The position numbers and the translations under genes were made by a program. Below the pieces are notes generated by a model, which was given only the letters and a program-made list of their open reading frames with translations, made no database searches and had not been told where the DNA came from. Of a stretch of 64,000 bases of DNA, positions 25,266-33,889 are shown piece after piece. Numbering within the stretch: the first letter of the stretch is position 1; each line of letters starts with the position of its first letter. The stretch comes from an uncultured bacterium. Lineage in GTDB: Bacteria > Hydrogenedentota > Hydrogenedentia > Hydrogenedentales > CAILVY01. The stretch is taken from contig CALEDJ010000009.1 in NCBI GenBank assembly GCA_937951485.1, positions 84,155 through 148,154 of the forward strand. Reading direction: 5' to 3'.

Positions 25266-28073
25266 TCATCCTCCCGCGCCGATCGCGACCGGACGGCCAC
25301 CTGATGAGGCAGTAATATCGAAGAAGCGCGCGCCGGTCGCGTCAACAATGGTCGGCGTGACGAATATCAGCAGGCTGGACTGCTTCACCTCGCGCGACTT
25401 GCCCTTGAAGAAGAAGCCGATGACCGGGATGTCGGCGATATACGGCAACTTGTGCTGCGTGTGGCTGCTCTTGTCCTGCACCAGCCCGCCCAGCACCAGC
25501 GTGTCGCCGTCATGCACGATCACATTGGTCCACACCGCCTGCCAGGAGGTGCTGGGCAGGTTGATGACGCTTTCCACGGTGTTGTCATTCACAATGGATT
25601 TCTGTGTAAACGACTTTTCGCCGGTGCGCGTACGCACTTCGGGGTTCAGCCACAAACGCACCTGATCGTTGTCGCGGATTTGCGGCGTGACCGAGAAGGC
25701 GATGCCGAAATTGAAGGAGACCGGCGTGATATTCTGCACATAGGAGGTGACGGGCGTGCCGCCGAAGCCGGCTTCGCTGGTGAACACCTGTGTATTGATG
25801 CTTGCCACGAAGTATTCGGTGGCGAAGTCGGCAATCACGGCCGGTTTGCGGTTCATGGTGGTGACGCGCGGCGCGCTCAGCAACTCGGATTCTGTCAAGG
25901 CGTCCAGGAAGTCGAATGCCACGCCCAGGCTGTCGCCGTCGCGGTTTTGCAGAATCTTGCTCGCAAACTGGAAGGTGGGCAACGCCCCCGCGGCGGCCGG
26001 ATTCACCAGTCCGGCCAAGGTGCCTTCCGTGATGGTGTTGCGGATTACGTTGCTGCCGTCCGGCCGCGTATAGAAGGGCACCGGCTCATCAACCCCGTCG
26101 GCATTGATATCATAATCGTAAGTGTAATCCTGGAGGCCGGGGATTTGCCGTGTGCGGTTGTTGAGGTCGGACAGTTTTACGTTCCACTCAAAACCGATCT
26201 TGTCCAAATCATCCACACGCACTGTTACGAATTTCGCTTCGATGCTGACCTGTTTCGGCGTGACGTCCACCTCTGCCAGCATTTTTTCGAATTCATCCAG
26301 ATTGCTCTTGGTGTTCTTGACAACCAGGACATTCGTGGCCGTATTGTAGAATTTGCTGGAAAGGACCTCGCCGGTGTATGGCTCATAGACATCCGGGAGC
26401 GATTGCAGCAGGATGTCGAGGCTGTCCAGAACGCTCATACCGGATTGCGTGGTAAACCCGCCCAATTGCTGCTGCTGTTGCTGCAGTTGTGCGGTCTGAT
26501 AGCCCGCGCCCATCCCGCGGCTCTGCATTCCTGTGCCGCTATTGCTCAGACCGAGAGCGCCAATCGTCGCAGGGGATTCGCCCACCATCTGGTCCGGGAT
26601 GGTCGTGAACAAATCGGAGATGTTGCTGATTGCGGTGACATCGCCGCCCATGCCGCCCATCATGCCGCCGCCGTAGCCGCCCATGCCGCCGCCCACAGCG
26701 CCGAAACGATTTCGCAGCACAATCTTAAACAGGGTTTCCGCGCCGGCGTTTCGCAGTTCGTAGTAACGTGTCTCAAGGGGCTCGAACGTCTCCTGGCGGA
26801 TAATCTCCGGCTTACTGACCCAGATGAATCCCGGCTGCACGGAGTAGTCCAATCCAAGGGGACGCAGCAGCGCCTGCAGCGCCTCCGCCAAGGTCACATT
26901 CTTAAGATTGATATACGGCACGATGCCGTCGGACTTGAATCCATAATAGACGTCTTGCGTCGCTCCCGACACCTGATATCCAGTCACTCCCGGCTGGGCG
27001 GGCGCGCCAAAGGGAGTAATTTGCTGTTGCTGCCCGATGCCCAGTCGCGGTTGCTGCTGTTGGAACTGCCCGGGGCGAAACTGACCCGGTGGCGCATACG
27101 GCGCCGCCTGGGGATAAGCCCCGGGCATTGGCGCGCCGGGCGCCGGCGGCGCACCGGGCGTCGCGACCGGCTGGGGTTTCCGTGGCGGTTCCACGGCTCG
27201 CAGGTCTATGACGATGTTGATGCCCCAACTGTCGGCGATGAATTCCACGATATCGTTGATGTGGATATCTTCAAACTCGACGCTGACCGGCGATTCCAGG
27301 GTGCGTTCGATCTCCGACTTGATCACCGCGGGGGCATATTCTTCTTCAATTTCGGGCACCGCGAGCCGGTATTGCTTTATGCCGGTGGCATCGGCGCCTT
27401 CCGGCAACCGTTTCTGCTGCTCGATGAAATCGCGGATCATCGCGCGGTCTTCCTTCACCACCAATCGTGATTCCCGCATGGAATCCTCGCGCGCGCCCAA
27501 GGTGGCCTTGTGCAGCCCTTTCCGCGCTTCCTGATTGTTGGGATCAATCAGCAATACGTTGCTGTAAATGCCGACAGCCTCCTGGAAACGGTCGGCTTCG
27601 AGGTAGCGCGCCGCATCCCGGAGAAGCACCTTCACCCGTTCGCGTTTGATTTCCTCCGCGCTCAGGGGCGGGGTTTCGCCGGGGCCGGGCAGCGACTCAG
27701 GATCGAAGGTTTCAAAAGTGGGGATTTCGGGCGGCCCCTCCTGGGCGGCGCTTAACTGAAGTTTTGCATTGCACTTTTCCTGGAATGCGCGCGCCTCTTC
27801 AAGCCCGGGATCAAGCGCCAGCGCCCGGTTGAATTCCGTCAGCGCTTCCCGATACAAGTCGCGTTTGTAGAGGGCCACGCCCCGCCGCAGATATTCCTGC
27901 GCATCGGCGACTGCCGGTGCGCCGAATCCGGTTTCGGCGGGCATGCCTTCTTCCGCGATCAGGGCGGAGACCGCCGCCGTTTCAGGCGTTTCTTGACCCG
28001 CCGCAAGTGGCGTCAAGAGCAAAAGAGCCGCCACCCATTGCGCGGTGACGCTTCGCAGGTAGCCGGTACGCAT
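25266..28073 (-). CDS. TPR-containing secretin (GspD/PilQ-like)
   Basis: The product has 935 residues. The start at 28073 (MRTGYLRSV) has GGGAGGG ten bases upstream and gives a signal peptide ending PLAAG. Order: two TPR-like helix pairs (about residues 58-110 and 155-205: LRRGVALYKRDLYREALTEF, YLEADRFQEAVGIYSNVLL), an STN/N0-type domain (FEDIHINDIVEFIADSWGIN), a Pro/Gln/Gly-rich linker (about 325-390), N-domains with a Gly/Met-rich insert (GGGMGGYGGGMMGG), and a C-terminal secretin domain (LSAPRVTTMNRKPAVI, then GDTLVLGGLVQDKS). It forms the multimeric outer-membrane gate of the secretion or pilus machine. Last gene of the pilMN-pilO-pilP-secretin unit. Family call secure; GspD versus PilQ is not resolved. 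Confidence 0.92.
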   Translation of the reverse strand: MRTGYLRSVTAQWVAALLLLTPLAAGQETPETAAVSALIAEEGMPAETGFGAPAVADAQEYLRRGVALYKRDLYREALTEFNRALALDPGLEEARAFQEKCNAKLQLSAAQEGPPEIPTFETFDPESLPGPGETPPLSAEEIKRERVKVLLRDAARYLEADRFQEAVGIYSNVLLIDPNNQEARKGLHKATLGAREDSMRESRLVVKEDRAMIRDFIEQQKRLPEGADATGIKQYRLAVPEIEEEYAPAVIKSEIERTLESPVSVEFEDIHINDIVEFIADSWGINIVIDLRAVEPPRKPQPVATPGAPPAPGAPMPGAYPQAAPYAPPGQFRPGQFQQQQPRLGIGQQQQITPFGAPAQPGVTGYQVSGATQDVYYGFKSDGIVPYINLKNVTLAEALQALLRPLGLDYSVQPGFIWVSKPEIIRQETFEPLETRYYELRNAGAETLFKIVLRNRFGAVGGGMGGYGGGMMGGMGGDVTAISNISDLFTTIPDQMVGESPATIGALGLSNSGTGMQSRGMGAGYQTAQLQQQQQQLGGFTTQSGMSVLDSLDILLQSLPDVYEPYTGEVLSSKFYNTATNVLVVKNTKSNLDEFEKMLAEVDVTPKQVSIEAKFVTVRVDDLDKIGFEWNVKLSDLNNRTRQIPGLQDYTYDYDINADGVDEPVPFYTRPDGSNVIRNTITEGTLAGLVNPAAAGALPTFQFASKILQNRDGDSLGVAFDFLDALTESELLSAPRVTTMNRKPAVIADFATEYFVASINTQVFTSEAGFGGTPVTSYVQNITPVSFNFGIAFSVTPQIRDNDQVRLWLNPEVRTRTGEKSFTQKSIVNDNTVESVINLPSTSWQAVWTNVIVHDGDTLVLGGLVQDKSSHTQHKLPYIADIPVIGFFFKGKSREVKQSSLLIFVTPTIVDATGARFFDITASSGGRPVAIGAGG

Positions 28074-28140
28074 TGGAGTGTTTCCCTCCCGGTGTTTTCG
28101 CGAACTATACCCAAATCGGCACACGTGACTCAAACTCCCC

Positions 28141-28659
28141 TTATTCTTTCGATAGGGTGAAGCGCCTCGCATAGCGCTCCGCATAGACCACTACAGTGTT
28201 GCTCTCCGGATCGATTTCCTGCAATTCATATTCCTCGAACTGCTCTCCTTCGTCATACCATCTTCTTTTGACGGACATCGTGCTCAGTTGCGCCCGAAGG
28301 CGTCCCCCCACCTCCCGTATTGCGTGCAGGCTCAATCCCAAATCTTTGGGCGTTATCTCCTTCTGCTGTTCGCCTCCCTGCGCTCTGGCATGGTACCAGA
28401 AAGGATTGCGATTGTATAGTCCCGCATAGGCGCCCGGCAAATCGCTCGGCATACGGGTGCGCGGCTGCGGCGGAACGAACGAGGGGTCCACGTCTTCCAG
28501 ACTCTTCTTTGGAAACTCCAGCCGCTTTTCCGGCGGCGGCGGCGGCGGATAGAACACCTCGTAGGCCCGATAGCACAAAATGCAGAACATGGCCGCCAGC
28601 ACCATGCGCTCCTTGGCGTTCCAAAGCCATTTTCCGATTTTCAGCAGTTTGTCAACCAA
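28141..28659 (-). CDS. GspC/PilP-like inner-membrane linker protein
   Basis: The product has 172 residues. Start codon is TTG, supported by AGGAAG six bases upstream. One transmembrane helix (about residues 18-34, MVLAAMFCILCYRAYEVF) is followed by a Pro run (PPPPPPE) and a soluble domain of about 110 residues with strands GLSLHAIREVGGRLRA and ESNTVVVYAER. This topology, cytoplasmic stub, single helix, Pro-rich periplasmic linker and small beta domain, is that of GspC homology-region or PilP proteins that connect the inner-membrane platform to the secretin. Position directly upstream of the secretin gene supports the role. Sequence identity alone would not place it. Confidence 0.6.
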   Translation of the reverse strand: MVDKLLKIGKWLWNAKERMVLAAMFCILCYRAYEVFYPPPPPPEKRLEFPKKSLEDVDPSFVPPQPRTRMPSDLPGAYAGLYNRNPFWYHARAQGGEQQKEITPKDLGLSLHAIREVGGRLRAQLSTMSVKRRWYDEGEQFEEYELQEIDPESNTVVVYAERYARRFTLSKE

Positions 28660-28704
28660 GCGGAACTTCCTGCAACGCTGCGGCGCATCGCGCCGGCGTC
28701 TGCC

Positions 28705-28730
28705 CTAGTTGGTATACCTAGTTGGTGTAC
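28705..28730. repeat. 13-bp tandem duplication at the pilO-like stop codon
   Basis: CTAGTTGGTATAC followed directly by CTAGTTGGTGTAC (one mismatch). On the minus strand each unit contains CCAACTAG, so the TAG stop of the upstream gene and its last two codons are duplicated. Confidence 0.7.
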
Positions 28731-29728
28731 AACACATAGCGTTTGAACCATTTCCACATTTTACCAAAAAACCCCGGCTCTTGATACTGCTGCGCCCGGC
28801 GGCGTTCCCGCATCCCCTGGTCATCGAAGACCTGCGAAGCGCGCGGTTGCATCATGCCCGGCGGAGCCACGCCTATCATGCCCGGAACTCCCGGGGCGCC
28901 CTGCGCGGCGGCCAATTGTTCCGGCGCGGCCGGCGCCTGGCGCGGTTCATAGCGCGCCATCGTCAACAGCATTTCCACATTCAACTGCGGGTCCACGTTG
29001 TAGGCGATATACGGATAGGTGATGCGCAATCCATCAATCGTGAAATAGCGGTCCGCTGTTCGCAGTTGTTCATCAATGAACCGGACCAGGTCCCGCGCAC
29101 CCATGGAGAACGCCAAACCGACCGTCTGCTTGCGCAACAACTCGTCTTCGATGCGCTGGGGCCATATCGCCACGCGGCTGATGCGCGTGGCCTTTGCATC
29201 CAGCATCATTTCACACACGCGAATGCCGAAGGCCAACCGGCTGAGCGCCTCGGAGACCAAGGCTTCATTCACGTCAATCCCGGCCCAGTCGTCCACAGTG
29301 GGCACGCCCAGTTCCGCGCGGATGTCCGGCGGAAACAGGTCATAGCGTCCCATCCGCTCCACCACTTTCTGGTACAGCGCCAAAATCATTTTGTTGGATT
29401 GCTCGTCGTACCAGAACTTGAGGATGGGGCCTTCCTGGGGCGGCCGTTCATGGACAAACCATCCTGCGAAGTTGAAATAACGCCCGCGCTCCGTCACGGC
29501 GTCGGTCCAAGGCTGGATTTGTGCGCGCCATTCGCGCGTGAGCATATCGGGATCCACCCCGGCAAAGGCCTGCCGCAACTCCTCGTAGGTGCGGTCCAGC
29601 ATCTGCTTCAACTCTTCGTCCCGGCGGTAACTGGCCAGTTTTTCCCTGAAATAGAACTGATATACCGCGGCATATGCGCCCAACACGGCAAATAACACAG
29701 CCGCATATATAATACGTACTTTGGTCAT
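28718..29728 (-). CDS. PilO/GspM-like assembly protein
   Basis: The product has 336 residues. An N-terminal transmembrane helix (residues 5-22, RIIYAAVLFAVLGAYAAV) is followed by a coiled-coil-like charged stretch (EKLASYRRDEELKQMLDRTYEEL), a large soluble part, and a basic amphipathic C-terminus (KMWKWFKRYVLY). The middle region (RISRVAIWPQ, then VRFIDEQLRTADRYFTIDGLRI) resembles the ferredoxin-like fold of PilO/GspM. It overlaps the pilMN stop by four bases (ATGA), so it is translationally coupled. Longer than typical PilO (about 200 residues) because of extra helical segments and a Pro/Gly/Met-rich region near 265-300. Assignment rests on topology and position. Confidence 0.6.
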   Translation of the reverse strand: MTKVRIIYAAVLFAVLGAYAAVYQFYFREKLASYRRDEELKQMLDRTYEELRQAFAGVDPDMLTREWRAQIQPWTDAVTERGRYFNFAGWFVHERPPQEGPILKFWYDEQSNKMILALYQKVVERMGRYDLFPPDIRAELGVPTVDDWAGIDVNEALVSEALSRLAFGIRVCEMMLDAKATRISRVAIWPQRIEDELLRKQTVGLAFSMGARDLVRFIDEQLRTADRYFTIDGLRITYPYIAYNVDPQLNVEMLLTMARYEPRQAPAAPEQLAAAQGAPGVPGMIGVAPPGMMQPRASQVFDDQGMRERRRAQQYQEPGFFGKMWKWFKRYVLYTN

Positions 29729-31899
29729 TGTATGGGCAGGCTTCCCGGCGGCGCCGCCGGAGCGGGCGGCCTTGTTCTGTCTGCAAACTGCACGACGATG
29801 GTGAAGGAATACACGCTTCGATCATAAGCCGGATTGTACACGCCGCCCGTGTCTCGCGCAGTACGCGGACCCATGTCGTCCAGGGGCGCATCATACAGCG
29901 TTTCCCAGGGATAGCGTTGCACGCTCGCTTCACTGAACAGTACTTGAGTCACTTTCAAGACCTGCCCATTCGGAAAGGTCCGCTCGGCCTTGCGCAAAGC
30001 CGCCACAAAATCTTTGATGACCACGTCGGATTCCGAGAATCCGAAGACTTTCAGCGCATTCGGTTTCGCAATGGGGGGGGCTTGTTGTGGATCCACGCCG
30101 CCCCTGCGGGCCGCCGCACGTCCGCCGAAACCTCCTGCGTCGCCGCCGGCCGGGCCGAACCCTCTGAAGCCGGCGCCGCCCGGCGCCGCGCCGCCAATGC
30201 CACCACGAGGATCCACCCCCGGAAACCCGCTGATGGGAACACCGAAGGCCCCAATGCCGCCACGGCCAATGCCGGCCTGGGGAGCAAGACTACCCCTGCC
30301 GAAACTGGCGCCCAGGCGGGGTCTTTCCTCATCCTGGAATTGAGGAACGCTCATGGGTTGTTGGGGCATGCCCCCGAAGCGCTGTCCGGGCGCCTGTCCG
30401 GCATCTTCCTGGCCGACGCGGACGGTTTCAATGGAACTGAACCACATTTGCGGGCCGGTGGTGGGGCGCAACTCATTGATCAAATCTATTTCATCCAGCC
30501 AGAACATGCGGCTCTCACGGGCGCGGTCGAGAATCTCCACATCGCGCTGCAGCGCGCGGATCACGCCCTGGGCTTCCATGAAACGCGCCCGGTACGCCGA
30601 ATTCGGCGGGGACGTCATCTCGGGGCGGATGCGCTGGGCCATTTCCGGGTCGTATGCGCGGATAACCGTCTTCAACTGCTCAATACGCGCCTGCACCGCC
30701 TTGTTGTCATTGGCGCTGACCGGAATGATGGAGGCCATCACCACGGCCAACGCGGCCAGCGAAATCGCCCAATAGACCGCCTGTTGCTTGCGGCGCGCCA
30801 TTTCCAAGACGCGCGGCGGGATGAGATTGAGTTCTATCGGGGGGGGCTCACAGGTGCGCAACGCCAGCCCCAGGACCACACACGCCTGTTCCGGTCGCTC
30901 ACTTACCTGCTGCGCGGCGGGGGAGATGGCCAGGCCGGCGAGCGGTTGCGCGATACGCACTTCCACGCCCAGTTGCCGCTGCATGTAGGGGATGATGTTG
31001 CGCAGGCAGGCGCCGCCGCCGCAAAGGATCACCCGGTTCACCTGGCCGCCGCCGGGCAGCGACCGAAAATAGGAAAATGAACGCAGGATTTCCGAGACCA
31101 TGCGCTGGAGCACATTGCCAATCACCTCGCCGCCCTTGCCGTCGCGCTTGGGGTCGCCCGTCGGGGCGAAGCCGCGCTCCCGCTTCAGTTTCTCGGCATC
31201 GCTGAAATTCACGCCCAGCGCCGAGGCCAGCGCCTGTGTGATGTCATTGCCGCCGATATTCAACGGCCGGGTGAAACGAAACTGATTTTCCCGCTCGATC
31301 ACAATGTCCGTGGTCGCCGCGCCCATGTCTATTAACGCGACGCAATCCCCCTGGTCGCCGAATTCGCCCGTGGTCTTGAGCCAATTGTAGGCGGCAATAG
31401 GGCTTACATCCACCACGTCAATGCTGCACTTGGCCTCCAGGAGGATGTCCATGTGCTTTTCAACCACATCCACCTTGATGGCGGCCATCATCACATCGTA
31501 GCCGCCCGCTTCGGTGCGGTCGAGCACCTGGTAGTCCATGGCGATCTGGTCCAGCGAGAAGGGGATTTGCTGCTGGATTTCGTAGCGGACGATCTGGTTG
31601 ACCTTATATTCCGGAACAGGCGGCAGGGTGCGGCTGCGCGTGAAAACCGACTGGCCGGGCACGCCGAATATCACCTTGCGCGTGCGTACCTTTGCCTCCT
31701 TGAGCAACTGCGCCAGGGCTTTGCGTTTCAGATTCTTGCGCACCTCCTCGTCCAGCGAGGGGTCCGCATTGAATTCCCGCTGATAGTATTTGGTGAGTTG
31801 ATACCCGGACTTGGTCTGGGCCAACTCGCACAAGCGAATCGCGCTCGCGCCAATGTCCAACACCAGTCGCTTTTTACGGCTTCGCAACAGATTGGCCAT
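29725..31899 (-). CDS. PilM-PilN fusion (GspL-like) with Gly-rich insert
   Basis: The product has 724 residues. Residues 1-350 form an actin-like PilM: LDIGASAIRLCEL, the PPVPEYKVNQIVRYEIQQQI segment, CVALIDMGAATTDIVI, NIGGNDITQALA and VILCGGGACLRNI. At 355 the PilN hallmark IELNLIPPR begins, then one transmembrane helix (about 375-394) and a periplasmic coiled region. Residues 504-602 are a Gly/Arg/Pro-rich insert before a C-terminal ferredoxin-like domain (EASVQRYPW at 657-665). PilM recruits the ATPase from the cytoplasm and PilN anchors it; normally they are separate proteins, fused in GspL. AGG lies seven bases before the ATG. First gene of its operon, with a consensus promoter at 32049-32077. 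Confidence 0.88.
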   Translation of the reverse strand: MANLLRSRKKRLVLDIGASAIRLCELAQTKSGYQLTKYYQREFNADPSLDEEVRKNLKRKALAQLLKEAKVRTRKVIFGVPGQSVFTRSRTLPPVPEYKVNQIVRYEIQQQIPFSLDQIAMDYQVLDRTEAGGYDVMMAAIKVDVVEKHMDILLEAKCSIDVVDVSPIAAYNWLKTTGEFGDQGDCVALIDMGAATTDIVIERENQFRFTRPLNIGGNDITQALASALGVNFSDAEKLKRERGFAPTGDPKRDGKGGEVIGNVLQRMVSEILRSFSYFRSLPGGGQVNRVILCGGGACLRNIIPYMQRQLGVEVRIAQPLAGLAISPAAQQVSERPEQACVVLGLALRTCEPPPIELNLIPPRVLEMARRKQQAVYWAISLAALAVVMASIIPVSANDNKAVQARIEQLKTVIRAYDPEMAQRIRPEMTSPPNSAYRARFMEAQGVIRALQRDVEILDRARESRMFWLDEIDLINELRPTTGPQMWFSSIETVRVGQEDAGQAPGQRFGGMPQQPMSVPQFQDEERPRLGASFGRGSLAPQAGIGRGGIGAFGVPISGFPGVDPRGGIGGAAPGGAGFRGFGPAGGDAGGFGGRAAARRGGVDPQQAPPIAKPNALKVFGFSESDVVIKDFVAALRKAERTFPNGQVLKVTQVLFSEASVQRYPWETLYDAPLDDMGPRTARDTGGVYNPAYDRSVYSFTIVVQFADRTRPPAPAAPPGSLPIQ

Positions 31900-32048
31900 G
31901 GCTTTACCTATCTATCCCTTCTTCTTCCCGGCGCACGCTCCACGTCCGGGAAAATCCGCTGCCTTGTCCGGTAACGATTCCTCTCTGGCAACATGGTGAA
32001 TACTGTGAAGACGCTGATACTCCCCGGTTTCGTAAACCCTTGGAAAGT

Positions 32049-32077
32049 ATTGTAGTATAGAACAAAACCCTTGTCAA
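32049..32077 (-). promoter_or_regulatory. near-consensus promoter of the pilMN-secretin operon
   Basis: Minus strand: TTGACA (32072-32077), 17-base spacer, TACAAT (32049-32054). The start would be near 32042, giving a leader of about 140 bases with AT-rich DNA upstream. Confidence 0.75.
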
Positions 32078-32158
32078 GACTTAAAGTTGTTTGACAATAA
32101 TTTCCCATTGCATGCATGGCCGCCCCGGTGCGGCGCAGAAGGTCCTTTCAAAAGGCTG

Positions 32159-33550
32159 CTATTTTTCCACATCCTTTACGCAACGGAAGCCATAGTCGGC
32201 GCGTTGCGCATCCATGCGATCGAAATGCCGTCGGGCGCAACGGGCGTGAAAGCGTCCGGTCATGTAGGAACCGCCGCGCAGCACGCGGTACACCTGCCCA
32301 TAGTCCTTGGTGACGAGGGTGTTTCCGGGATAGGCTTCGTACCAGTCGGCCACCCATTCATAGACATTGCCCGCCATATCGAGGCAGCCGTAGGGCGAGG
32401 CACCGCCCACGAAGCGCCCCACCGTCGTCGGACCGCCGAGTTCCAGTTCTGTCGTGTTGCAGAGAGACTTGTCAAAATCAGCGCCCCACGGATATTCCCG
32501 CCCGTCTTCGCCGCGCGCCGCCTTTTCCCACTCCGCTTCGGTGGGAAGCCGTTTGCCCACGGCCTGTGCGTACTGCGTGGCCTGTGTCCACGAGACGCCC
32601 GCAACCGGAAATTGCTCCTTGCCCTTCGGGAAGGTGTGCCCGGGGAAAACCTTTTTGAACTGTTCGTTGGTCACTTCATGCCGGTCAATATAGAATGCGT
32701 CGAGGAAGACTTCACGCTTGGGGCTTTCATCGGGAGAACGTCCGTCTTCGCCCATCAGAAACAGACCGGCGGGAATCAGCACCATGCCGGGCGGCACTTC
32801 GCCCTGGCGCATGCGCAAGGTCACGGATTTTTCGGCATTCGGCTCCAAAACCACCCGCTCGTCTTCCTGGATGAAGCCCTTGGAATGCACGCTGACGAGA
32901 TAGAGTCCCGGAGAGAGCCGGAAGCGCGCGGGCGTCTTGCGGTCCTGCAGTTGGTTATTCAGCCATATCCGGGCGCCCGTCGGCTGCGAAAGCACCGAGA
33001 GCGTCGCTTCCATGGGACGCAGCCGGTGCTTGAATTCATACTGAAAATCCTCCTGGACACTCAGGGTTTCACGCACAGGGTGATGGTTCGCCAGACGCAA
33101 TTCATACACATGTTCACCGATGGGCAGCGGGATGCGGAACATGGGCGTTCTCCCGACGATTTCCCCGTTCACCAGAATCTCCGCGCCGCTTGGTTCCGAT
33201 TCCAGGGTGAGATGGCCCACCAGCGGATCCATTACCAATACAAAGGTTTCTTCCATCCCCTCCTTCACCAGAATACGCTCAGTGGCCCGCCGATAGTTCT
33301 CTTTCCGCACCAGGACATCCACCCAGCCCGCCCGCACCCCTTCGATGGTCACCGGGGTCACGCCGCATTCGACGCCGTCCAGAAGCACGTGCGCGCCCTG
33401 TTCGGGCGCGCTGTCAATGGTGACGCGCGTTTTGGGAACATCCCGCCCGGGGCCGCCGCAAGCCGCCAGCACCGCAATCGCCAACACTACGGCCAGCCCC
33501 CTGCTGGCGCCGCGCGCCGGGATTGCGGTGTGCCCCGCTGCATATGCCAT
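32159..33550 (-). CDS. PEGA-domain lipoprotein with formylglycine-enzyme-like domain
   Basis: The product has 463 residues. The start at 33550 has GGAAGGA eight bases upstream. Lipobox VLAAC (Cys31) indicates lipid anchoring. Three PEGA-type beta domains follow (about residues 42-110, 112-180, 185-250: APEQGAHVLLDGVECGVTPV, SEPSGAEILVNGEIVGRTP, SQPTGARIWLNNQ), typical of surface or peptidoglycan-associated stalks. Residues about 255-463 are a SUMF1/FGE-sulfatase domain: GMVLIPAGLFLMGEDG, EVTNEQF, PVAGVSWTQATQYAQAVGKRLPTEAEWEKAARG in succession, GNVYEWVADWY, RVLRGGSY and GFRCV. Most such bacterial domains bind ligands and do not convert sulfatase Cys; the catalytic Cys pair was not verified. 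It lies between the two pilus gene units, so it may be an accessory surface protein. Confidence 0.85.
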   Translation of the reverse strand: MAYAAGHTAIPARGASRGLAVVLAIAVLAACGGPGRDVPKTRVTIDSAPEQGAHVLLDGVECGVTPVTIEGVRAGWVDVLVRKENYRRATERILVKEGMEETFVLVMDPLVGHLTLESEPSGAEILVNGEIVGRTPMFRIPLPIGEHVYELRLANHHPVRETLSVQEDFQYEFKHRLRPMEATLSVLSQPTGARIWLNNQLQDRKTPARFRLSPGLYLVSVHSKGFIQEDERVVLEPNAEKSVTLRMRQGEVPPGMVLIPAGLFLMGEDGRSPDESPKREVFLDAFYIDRHEVTNEQFKKVFPGHTFPKGKEQFPVAGVSWTQATQYAQAVGKRLPTEAEWEKAARGEDGREYPWGADFDKSLCNTTELELGGPTTVGRFVGGASPYGCLDMAGNVYEWVADWYEAYPGNTLVTKDYGQVYRVLRGGSYMTGRFHARCARRHFDRMDAQRADYGFRCVKDVEK

Positions 33551-33621
33551 GTCTGGCGTCCTTCCGTCGGCTCCGCCTCTCATGCGCGACAGGAGGCACG
33601 TATCGCCTCCCGCCCCTTGTT

Positions 33622-33649
33622 TGTATACACGTCACCCACTATTTAACAA
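33622..33649 (-). promoter_or_regulatory. weak promoter for the PEGA/FGE-like gene
   Basis: Minus strand TTGTTA (33644-33649), 16-base spacer, TATACA (33622-33627). Confidence 0.4.
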
Positions 33650-33768
33650 CATGCTTTGTAAAAGCGCAACTGTGTGACATTTCAGCCGACTGAAGCGATC
33701 ATGGCCCACAATGTATTCATTGCATGCGCAGCACAGCGCAGCGGTCCGGACAGACAGCCCGCCTCCCC

Positions 33769-33804
33769 TTGCTTCGCTCCACGGCGCAGTACGCCGCTTC
33801 GCTC
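33769..33804. repeat. repeat family C, copy 3
   Basis: TTGCTTCGCTC, ACGGCGC, then CGCCGCTTCGCTC, as at 17475-17520. Confidence 0.65.
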
Positions 33805-33889
33805 CCCATGCCGAAAAGAAAGCGTTGTATGTATTGATTCCAATGGTTACGCCAGTCGGCTTAAATGTTATGCAACTGTTATTCCCCGG

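Larger units (their letters stand above)
33551..33889. other. 339-base gap with repeat family C and a weak promoter
   Basis: Holds the weak minus-strand promoter (33622-33649) for the PEGA/FGE-like gene and a repeat family C copy (33769-33804). The remainder is AT-richer than the coding DNA and shows no gene. Confidence 0.55.
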
